A DNA stretch of 64,000 nt from Ardenticatenales bacterium (GTDB lineage: Bacteria > Chloroflexota > Anaerolineae > Promineifilales > Promineifilaceae), in NCBI GenBank assembly GCA_020634515.1, contig JACKBL010000005.1:405613-469612 (forward strand). The letters run 5' to 3'. Below are positions 26,615-33,219 of this stretch, piece by piece (positions within the stretch are counted from its first letter, which is position 1; each line of letters begins with the position of its first letter). Position numbers and translations under genes: made by a program. Below the pieces are notes generated by a model, which worked only from the letters and a program-made list of their open reading frames with translations, made no database searches and was not told the DNA's origin.

Positions 26615-26635
26615 GAGGTATGAGGTATGAGGTAT
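26615..26635. repeat. GAGGTAT x3 heptamer repeat at gene junction
   Basis: Three perfect 7-nt units directly before the ABC ATPase start (ATG 26639). It is the reverse complement of the heptamer array at 7727-7775. The unit contains GAGG, so the repeat itself can supply the ribosome site, and copy number could change translation. Confidence 0.75.
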
Positions 26636-26638
26636 GAG

Positions 26639-28315
26639 ATGGACGTAGGGGCGGTTTTTGTTGATTGCGATAATCTGGTGAAGATTTATAAGGTGGCGGA
26701 CCTGGAGGTGGTGGCGCTGCAGGGGTTGGACTTGCAGATTGCCCGTGGCGATATGATGGCCCTGGTGGGGGCGTCGGGGTCGGGCAAGTCCACTTTGCTG
26801 AACATTATCGGCGGGTTGGATACGCCCAGTGCCGGCACAATCACCGTCGGCGACCGGGATTTGCTCAACCTGAGCCAGAACGACCGCACCCAGTACCAGC
26901 GGCAGACCGTCGGTTTCGTCTGGCAGCAGCCCGCGCGCAACCTCCTGCCCTACCTCACCGCGCTGGAAAACGTGGAAATGCCCATGATGTTGGGGCAATT
27001 AGACGCGGGACAACGGCGCAAGCGGGCGTTGGAGTTGCTGGAGATGGTTGGCCTCTCCGACCGCGCCGATTTTCGCCCGGATCGCCTTTCCGGTGGGCAG
27101 CAGCAGCGCGTCGCCCTGGCGATTGCCCTGGCGAATAATCCCCCGCTGCTGCTGGCGGATGAGCCGACGGGCCAGGTGGATTCCGCCTCCGCGGAGAGCA
27201 TCTTCCATGCCTTGCGCCGCCTCAACGAGGCGTACCAGACGACCATCATCGTTGTCACGCATGATCCGAAAGTGTCCAACCATGTCAACCGCGTCGTGGG
27301 CATCCGCGATGGCCGCACCAGCACGGAACTGCGCCGCGTGCGCCGCGCCGAAGATGGAGAACTGGAGCATGAGGAGTGGGTGATTATGGACCAGGCGGGG
27401 CGGCTGCAACTGCCGAAGGTGTACGTGGAGTCGCTGGGGATGCGTGGGCGGGTGAAGGTGCGCCTGGAGAAGGATCACGTTTCCGTCTGGCCGGATCAGG
27501 TGGCGCGGCTGGTGCGCCCGGAGGAAGAGCCGGAGGAGACGATGTTCTGGCAGCGCAAGGATGGGGCGGTGTTGTCGGCGCGGGTGGAGGAGGAGAAAAT
27601 GCCGGCAGTCGTCACCCATGATTTGCGCCGCGTGTTCCAACTGGGCGTGGAGGAAGTCCACGCCGTGGATGGCGTCAACCTGGAAATCCCCAGTGGCAAA
27701 ATGGTCGTCGTCAAGGGGCCTTCTGGTTCCGGCAAAACCACGCTGCTCAACCTCATTGCCGGCCTGGATGAACCCACCACCGGCGAAGTCACCATCGGCG
27801 GGCAGAAGCTCAGTGACCTTTCCGCCGGCGAGCGCGTCAACCTGCGCCGCCGCCAGATCGGCTTCGTCTTCCAAACCTTTGGCCTGCTGCCCTACCTCTC
27901 CGCGCAGGAGAACGTGGAGGTTCCCCTGCGCCTGTTGCGCCTGGGGCGCAAAGAGCGGCGCGAGCGCGTCCTCAATGCCCTGAAACTGGTCGGTCTCGCC
28001 GAACGCGCCCGCCACCGCACGTACGAACTCTCCGGCGGCGAGCAGCAGCGCGTGGCCCTGGCGCGGGCGCTGGTGAATCAGCCCGCCCTCATCCTGGCGG
28101 ACGAGCCAACCGGTCAGCTTGACACGATCACGGGGACCAACATCATCGCCTTGCTGCGCCGCATTGTGCTGGAGACGGGCGTCACGGTCGTCATCGCCAG
28201 CCATGACCCCAAGGTGATGGAGGCCGTGGATGTGGTGTTTGAATTGAAGGACGGTCGGCTCATCAACACGGAGACGCGCACGCAACCCGTCACGCGCCTG
28301 ATGGCGACAGGATGA
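26639..28315 (+). CDS. Double ABC ATPase (two LolD/MacB-type domains) with AbrB-like linker
   Basis: 558 residues. ATPase 1: Walker A GASGSGKS (44-51), signature LSGGQQQR, Walker B LLLADEPTGQ. ATPase 2: Walker A GPSGSGKT (360-367), signature LSGGEQQR, Walker B LILADEPTGQLD. Between them, about residues 250-290, is MDQAGRLQLPKVYVESLGM followed by RVKVRLE, which looks like a SpoVT/AbrB swapped-hairpin segment; this is unusual in an ABC ATPase. It follows the two permeases and probably energises their heterodimer as a single fused chain. Start at ATG 26639 rather than 12 nt upstream because the heptamer repeat occupies that site. Confidence 0.88.
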   Translation: MDVGAVFVDCDNLVKIYKVADLEVVALQGLDLQIARGDMMALVGASGSGKSTLLNIIGGLDTPSAGTITVGDRDLLNLSQNDRTQYQRQTVGFVWQQPARNLLPYLTALENVEMPMMLGQLDAGQRRKRALELLEMVGLSDRADFRPDRLSGGQQQRVALAIALANNPPLLLADEPTGQVDSASAESIFHALRRLNEAYQTTIIVVTHDPKVSNHVNRVVGIRDGRTSTELRRVRRAEDGELEHEEWVIMDQAGRLQLPKVYVESLGMRGRVKVRLEKDHVSVWPDQVARLVRPEEEPEETMFWQRKDGAVLSARVEEEKMPAVVTHDLRRVFQLGVEEVHAVDGVNLEIPSGKMVVVKGPSGSGKTTLLNLIAGLDEPTTGEVTIGGQKLSDLSAGERVNLRRRQIGFVFQTFGLLPYLSAQENVEVPLRLLRLGRKERRERVLNALKLVGLAERARHRTYELSGGEQQRVALARALVNQPALILADEPTGQLDTITGTNIIALLRRIVLETGVTVVIASHDPKVMEAVDVVFELKDGRLINTETRTQPVTRLMATG

Positions 28316-28862
28316 TGGAGTGTCCTGCTGCTTTTGCCCTGTTTATCCACCAAGGTGAGAGGTACAATGAAGTTGTGACTGGTATTCTGCGTTACACTGA
28401 GAGAATATGTTGTACCCTGTCCTTTCTGTCTCAGACGTGATTCTGCTAATCCTGCCTTGCATTGGGGAGTTGGAGTTTACGTTGCTACGCCTGTTATCTG
28501 AGGAGGCTGTCTTTTCAGCCGTATAGCAAGAAATCAGCAATCTGCTTGAGCAGTGTTATTGTTGCCAGACGTGGTGGGGATCAGACAAGAGAGTATGGTG
28601 ATTATTTCAGAACTTACCTTCCCAGATAGGGGTAACTGGAGTTGATAGTATTAGTTGCTCGTGACTATACAGGTCATCTGCCCAGATTGGACCAATTTGC
28701 TCTGGTTGAATCTTATTGATGTCTACAAAATTGGTCCAATCTTTCGGAGACGTGAATAGTTACAGTGCTCAATGAAAATATATGGATTTTGTAGTATCAT
28801 GGTTTTTCCTGCAATTTTCCGACTAATTGCTACCCTTGAAACAACCTGTTTGGAGACAAATC
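28316..28862. other. Low-GC intergenic region holding MITE copy 1
   Basis: About 550 bp, clearly more AT-rich than the DNA to its left, marking the edge of the ATPase/DUF4276 island. It contains the 103-bp element at 28661-28763. No gene recognised. Confidence 0.6.
28661..28763. mobile_element. MITE-like element, copy 1 (103 bp)
   Basis: It differs from copy 2 (32400-32502) at a single base. Ends GTGACTATACAGGTC and, on the complement of the right end, GTAACTATTCACGTC match at 12 of 15 positions, i.e. terminal inverted repeats. An internal 13-bp inverted repeat, ATTGGACCAATTT (28686-28698) / AAATTGGTCCAAT (28728-28740), forms a hairpin. Flanks AGTTGCTC (left) and AGTGCTC (right) look like a decayed 8-bp target duplication. 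No coding capacity. Confidence 0.8.
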
Positions 28863-30014
28863 GTGAAATTAGTTAAATTGAGCTACACAGAGTTCGTCGG
28901 GGAACCTCAGGAATGGAAGTTGGCAGATTGCACCTTTGGTAACATCAATCTCATTGTAGGTAAGAACGCAACCGGCAAGACGAGAACGCTTAATGTGATC
29001 CGTGCATTGGCTGACTTGTTGGCAGAAGCCAGCGAACTAAGATGGCGTGAGGGTAGTTATGTAGTGGATTTTGAAAGCGAAAACAAGACTATTTCTTACA
29101 TTTTAGAATACCATGAGTATGCGGTAACTAGAGAAGAATTGCGCGTTAATTCTGTTATGCGATTGAAGAGGGGGCGTGATGGAGCAGGTGAGATATATGC
29201 CGCAGAAATCGGCAAGGCTATTCGATTTCGAATCCCGGTAAATCAAGTTGCGGCCTTCGCCAAGAGGGATTCGATTCAGCATCCGTTTCTTGAAGATCTT
29301 TATGAATGGGGCAAGGGTTTGATAAGATATGACTTTGGAACACCTTTGGGCAAGGATCATTTTGCGATCTTAGTAAAGCAGGAGGAAGAAGAGGAGCAAG
29401 CTCGCATGGATCTTCGGCAGACTCAAAAGGCTGTTGAAATCTTCTTGCGAGGGATGCGAGAATATCCAAATGGTTTTACCAAGGCTATTATCGAAGACTT
29501 GGCAATAATCGGTTATCAAATAGAGGATATTGGTGTTGACGATGTTCCCGAAATGAGGGTTCGTCCCAGCATCATGGCCCCTCCCTTAGGGATTTATGTA
29601 AAGGAAACAGATAGACAGGGAAGAACTTTTCAACCTTCAATATCACAAGGAATGTTCAGGGCACTGTCAGTAATCGTACAGGTAAATTACTCGCTTTTGG
29701 CAAGTGAGCCGAGCTGTATTCTCATTGATGATATTGGAGAGGGACTAGATTTTAGCAGATCGTCGGCACTTATCACGCTATTAGTTAACAGGATTAGGAA
29801 TTCCTCCACACAGTTGATAATGGCGACTAATGACCGCTTCGTTATGAACAATGTCCCTCTAGAGTACTGGATTATAATGGAGAGGCAACGTAGTGAATGC
29901 ATCCTATATAACTATAGAAATTCTAAGCGCATGTTTGATGAATTTGAGTTGACAGGGCTAAACAACTTCGACTTGTTTTCAAGCAATTATTACCTTCGGG
30001 CCAACGGAATATAA
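28863..30014 (+). CDS. AAA/OLD-like ATPase of a putative two-gene defence module
   Basis: 383-residue SMC/OLD-like (AAA_15/AAA_21 type) ATPase. Seen: Walker A GKNATGKT near residue 33, a coiled, charged middle region (EEEEEQARMDLRQTQ), an ABC-signature-like SQGMFRALSVIV and Walker B CILIDDIGEGLD followed by the H-loop-like IMATNDRF. GTG 28863 has GGAG 7 nt upstream; the frame upstream has no better start. Its stop overlaps the next gene's ATG (TAATG). GC content is clearly below that of neighbours and the TGCCGGCA octamer is missing, so it was probably acquired. ATPase plus TOPRIM-like partner pairs (for example PARIS, OLD/Gabija relatives) act against phage; the specific type here is not assigned. 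Confidence 0.8.
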   Translation: MKLVKLSYTEFVGEPQEWKLADCTFGNINLIVGKNATGKTRTLNVIRALADLLAEASELRWREGSYVVDFESENKTISYILEYHEYAVTREELRVNSVMRLKRGRDGAGEIYAAEIGKAIRFRIPVNQVAAFAKRDSIQHPFLEDLYEWGKGLIRYDFGTPLGKDHFAILVKQEEEEEQARMDLRQTQKAVEIFLRGMREYPNGFTKAIIEDLAIIGYQIEDIGVDDVPEMRVRPSIMAPPLGIYVKETDRQGRTFQPSISQGMFRALSVIVQVNYSLLASEPSCILIDDIGEGLDFSRSSALITLLVNRIRNSSTQLIMATNDRFVMNNVPLEYWIIMERQRSECILYNYRNSKRMFDEFELTGLNNFDLFSSNYYLRANGI

Positions 30015-30730
30015 TGAAGAAGTTTGCAGTATTTACAGAAGGGCAAGGTGAATTAATCTTTGTTCGGCATTTATTGTTTCAGATCATAGGGTATGAGCAT
30101 CTCAGTGTTGAATGTTTCGCATTGCGCTCAGGAAGACTTTTGGATGTTCCTTATAAATATGAGACTGTCAGTGCAAAAGTTCATGTTATGGTAGTGAATG
30201 TTGGCAACGACGAGAAAGTCTTGAGTGCCATTGCTGAGAGAGAGGAAAGGCTTGTTGGCCAAGGATATGAGATAATAGGTCTTCGAGATATGTACTCTCG
30301 TTAGTATAGGAAACGATCTGAAATTGTTGATCCTGATATCATCTCCCTATTTATTCAAGCACATCGCACAGCCGTCCAGAATATGGGTCATCCCGATAGA
30401 ATCCAGGTATTTTTCGCCATTATGGAGCTTGAAGCATGGTTCTTATCGATGTATCAATTGTTTCAGAAAATACATCCTTCATTAACGGTTCCTTTTATTG
30501 AAGAAAAGATAGGTTTCGATCTTTCAAAAGTGAATCCAGAAGAACAGTTCTTCCATCCCGCTAACGAATTTGGTTTGATACTGAACCTTGTTGGCATCAC
30601 ATACAACAAATCGTTTGATCAGATGGAAGGAATCTTGAGCAAAATAGACAGCACAGATATCCGTAATTCTCTGGAAAACAATCGCTGTAATAGTTTCGCA
30701 CGATTTCTGATGATATGGGAGTGGGGTTGA
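30014..30730 (+). pseudogene. DUF4276 family protein split by an in-frame amber codon
   Basis: A single 239-codon frame with one TAG at 30302-30304; the part before it (96 codons) and the part after it (142 codons, including TAT AGG AAA CGA) are in the same frame. Together they give a normal-length DUF4276 protein: N-terminal VFTEGQGE acidic motif (about 7-14) and MELEAWFLSM (about 137-146), the conserved glutamates thought to resemble a TOPRIM site. Translationally coupled to the ATPase (TAATG). Either a one-base nonsense mutation has disabled the partner, or the amber codon is read through or suppressed; a sequencing error is also possible. The stop abuts the convergent CPBP gene with no gap. 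Confidence 0.75.
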
Positions 30731-31714
30731 TTACGGCAGGGAGGCGGCGAGGAGGGCGAGGAGGCCGAGGGTGAAGTTGTAGCCGAAATGCACGAACATC
30801 GTTGTCGTGGTGTTGGTGCGGTGGCGGATGAAGCCGAGGACGAGAGCCAGGAAGAAGACAAACAGGGTGACGGGGGTGATGCCGTACTGCACGTGGGCGA
30901 TGGCAAAAATAAGGGAAGTGGCGGTGACGCCGAAAATGGGCTGCAACGCACCGCGAAACAGCAGTTCTTCGCCGATGCCTGTGGCTGCCGCCAGGAGGAA
31001 CCATTCTCCCACGGTGTTGATGTCGCCGAGGAGGGTGGAACTGATGTCGTCTAGCAGTTGCGCCTGCTGGGGGTCGACAAGGCCCCAGATGGCGCCGGCG
31101 ACCGCCTGAGCAACGACCAGCACCAGGATGGCGACCACGCCCGTCAACAATTGTGCGCGGGTGGGACGTTCCAGACCCAGTCGCTCTCGCACCGCTTTGC
31201 CGGGGCGGCGGATAAATATGCCCACGCCCAGCAAGGCTACGGCAGCAAAAAGGAATTGAGACGAGAAAACGTCGAGCAGGGTGGCTTGCTCGGCGGTGCT
31301 GGCTAATCCTTCCAGGCCGCCCTGGCTGAGGGTCGCCAGGGTGTTGCCCACCAGGTAGCCGACCAACAAGAGGGCGGTGGCGTGGACGGCACTGTCGGGG
31401 TTGAGGGTGGGGCTGCGGCGGGCGAGGAAATGGCGCACGCCGGGCAGGGCAATGAGACTGCCCCAGATAGCCATGAGGACGAGCCATGTGCCCAGGGCGG
31501 GGAAGTTGATCTGGCCGGGATCTAGCTGCATGGCGGCGGCGATCTGGCTGTTGGGTACGGTGAGGAGGATGAGGCCGAGGAGGAATGCCGGCAAATTATA
31601 AGCCAGCAGCACCCACGTAAAAAACCGGTCAATCAGCTCATTTCCCTGTTTCTCCACCCAGTTCGCTACCACGATCAGGCTGCCAACAAAAACCAAAGCA
31701 AATGTGATTCCCAT
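30731..31714 (-). CDS. CPBP-family intramembrane metalloprotease (Abi/CAAX type)
   Basis: 327 residues, about eight membrane segments. Catalytic motifs seen: EELLFRGALQ (EExxxR), FAIAHVQYG (FxxxH) and a late histidine in TTTMFVHFGYN. Members process prenylated proteins in eukaryotes and in bacteria handle peptides or bacteriocin immunity. ATG 31714 has AGGA 8 nt upstream. GC content is back to the genome level, so this gene belongs to the host side of the junction with the ATPase/DUF4276 island. Confidence 0.87.
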   Translation of the reverse strand: MGITFALVFVGSLIVVANWVEKQGNELIDRFFTWVLLAYNLPAFLLGLILLTVPNSQIAAAMQLDPGQINFPALGTWLVLMAIWGSLIALPGVRHFLARRSPTLNPDSAVHATALLLVGYLVGNTLATLSQGGLEGLASTAEQATLLDVFSSQFLFAAVALLGVGIFIRRPGKAVRERLGLERPTRAQLLTGVVAILVLVVAQAVAGAIWGLVDPQQAQLLDDISSTLLGDINTVGEWFLLAAATGIGEELLFRGALQPIFGVTATSLIFAIAHVQYGITPVTLFVFFLALVLGFIRHRTNTTTTMFVHFGYNFTLGLLALLAASLP

Positions 31715-31830
31715 GAAATCTATCCTAAAGCGTCATGCACTTGCATAAACCAACTTCTTCGCGTAGTCGCGCCACGCCCAGGCCGGAAGGCGCACGCCCG
31801 TGGGGGATTATTCGCGGAAATGCGCGTATG

Positions 31831-32340
31831 TCAAGCAAGCGGCTTCCCTTTTTCATCCAACCACTGGTACATCACGTAAGCATCCACGAAACCCAACTGT
31901 TGATGACGAAAGGCGTGAGGCAGCACGCCGACGATATGGAAGCCCAGTTTTTGCCACAGAGCGACAGCCGCCGCATTGCTGCTAACGACCAGATTGAACT
32001 GCATTGCCAGGAAACCCGCCTCACGCGCCATCCGCAAGGAGTGCCGCCCCAGGGCATGGCCGATGCCCTGGCCTTGCGCGTCGGGATGCACCATATAGGA
32101 AGCGTTGGCGACGTGCGCGCCCAGGCCGGGTTGGTTGGGGCGCATGATGTAGGTGCCCACCACGCGCCCTTCTCGTTCGGCGACCCAGGTCTGCACCGGG
32201 GGGGAGAGCCAGTAGGCTAGCGCCTCGGCGCGGCCGGTCTCCGGCAAGAAAGCATACGTGTCGCCGCCGCGGACGACGCGGTGAAAAATATCCCAGATGG
32301 CGTCGTGATCATCAGTGGTAGCCGGGCGAATGGTTATCAT
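31831..32340 (-). CDS. GNAT-family N-acetyltransferase
   Basis: 169 residues, one GNAT domain: N-terminal IRPATTDDHDAIWDIF, acetyl-CoA loop with HPDAQGQGIGHAL (Q/RxxGxG/A) at about residues 85-97 and the beta-bulge GFHIVGVLPHAF near the end. The substrate cannot be told. AAGGA lies 8 nt before ATG 32340. Confidence 0.85.
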   Translation of the reverse strand: MITIRPATTDDHDAIWDIFHRVVRGGDTYAFLPETGRAEALAYWLSPPVQTWVAEREGRVVGTYIMRPNQPGLGAHVANASYMVHPDAQGQGIGHALGRHSLRMAREAGFLAMQFNLVVSSNAAAVALWQKLGFHIVGVLPHAFRHQQLGFVDAYVMYQWLDEKGKPLA

Positions 32341-32399
32341 CGGCGAGTTCCTTGGGCGGGGGAAGTTGGTGATGGGCGTTCGTCTTTCGTTTCCCGCTT

Positions 32400-32502
32400 G
32401 TGACTATACAGGTCATCTGCCCAGATTGGACCAATTTGCTCTGGTTGAATCTTATTGATGTCTACAAAATTGGTCCAATCTCTCGGAGACGTGAATAGTT
32501 AC
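32400..32502. mobile_element. MITE-like element, copy 2, with 8-bp target duplication
   Basis: 102 of 103 bases equal copy 1, in the same orientation. It is immediately flanked by a perfect direct repeat TCCCGCTT (32392-32399 and 32503-32510), the mark of transposition. Terminal inverted repeats and internal hairpin as in copy 1. The parent transposase is not in this window. Confidence 0.87.
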
Positions 32503-32529
32503 TCCCGCTTTTTATTGAATGTTGACCGT

Positions 32530-33126
32530 TCAATAGGTGCGCAGGTCGTCGGGTAGGTGTTCCAGGCGATTGAGGTACATGATTTGCCAGCGCCCGCGGC
32601 TCCACTCGATCTTGTGCAGCGCGGTGTTGTGGCTCCAGAAGGCGATATGATCACTCTTGACCATCAGGCGCAGCATGGTGGCGATAAGGCCGCCGTGGGC
32701 CACGGCCAGGACGGGGCCGCCGGCCTCTTCCGTATCCGCTACCAGTTGGTCCAGCGCCTGCCGCGCTTGCCGCTTGAATGCCGTGTAGATGGGCGGCGGC
32801 TGCCAGCCATCGGCGCTTTGGCGTGGGTGATCCACGCTGGGGAGATGGGGCGCAATCCAGAATTCCGCTTCGCGGAGGTTGTCGTCAGGCAGCAAGGGGA
32901 GTTGCAGGGCGTCCGCCAGGTAGGCGCCCGTCTGCCGGGCGCGCTCCAGGGTGCTGCCGCGCAGGCGGGCCAGTGGCAAGTCTGGCTGCGCCGCCAGCCA
33001 TTGGCCGAGGCGCCGCGCCTGCCGGTGGCCCAGGTCGGTAAGGGGGGTGTCCCAGTTTTCGTCCCGCTGTATTTGCCAGATAGATTGGCCGTGTCTTGTC
33101 AGGTAAATCTGCGTAGTGTTGCTCAT
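32530..33126 (-). CDS. Histidine phosphatase (phosphoglycerate-mutase-like)
   Basis: 198 residues. Phospho-acceptor motif LTRHGQS (9-15), second-half catalytic AVAHGGLIATML (about 150-161) and the conserved Arg and Glu in STLERARQT and EAEFW. A small-molecule phosphatase of the GpmB/CobC type; substrate unknown. The frame can be extended, but ATG 33126 gives the standard start two residues before the first strand. Confidence 0.87.
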   Translation of the reverse strand: MSNTTQIYLTRHGQSIWQIQRDENWDTPLTDLGHRQARRLGQWLAAQPDLPLARLRGSTLERARQTGAYLADALQLPLLPDDNLREAEFWIAPHLPSVDHPRQSADGWQPPPIYTAFKRQARQALDQLVADTEEAGGPVLAVAHGGLIATMLRLMVKSDHIAFWSHNTALHKIEWSRGRWQIMYLNRLEHLPDDLRTY

Positions 33127-33219
33127 TTTTCTGCTCAGGGCGCATTCGTATGTAAGATTGGAAATGACGGATGCGCGGTTCCTGCGTCGGATAGTCCAAA
33201 GTGAAATTCGCACGAACCC

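Noticed and set aside
30302..30304. Pyrrolysine coding at the internal TAG
   Set aside because: No pyl genes or downstream insertion element in the window; a simple nonsense mutation or read error is likelier.
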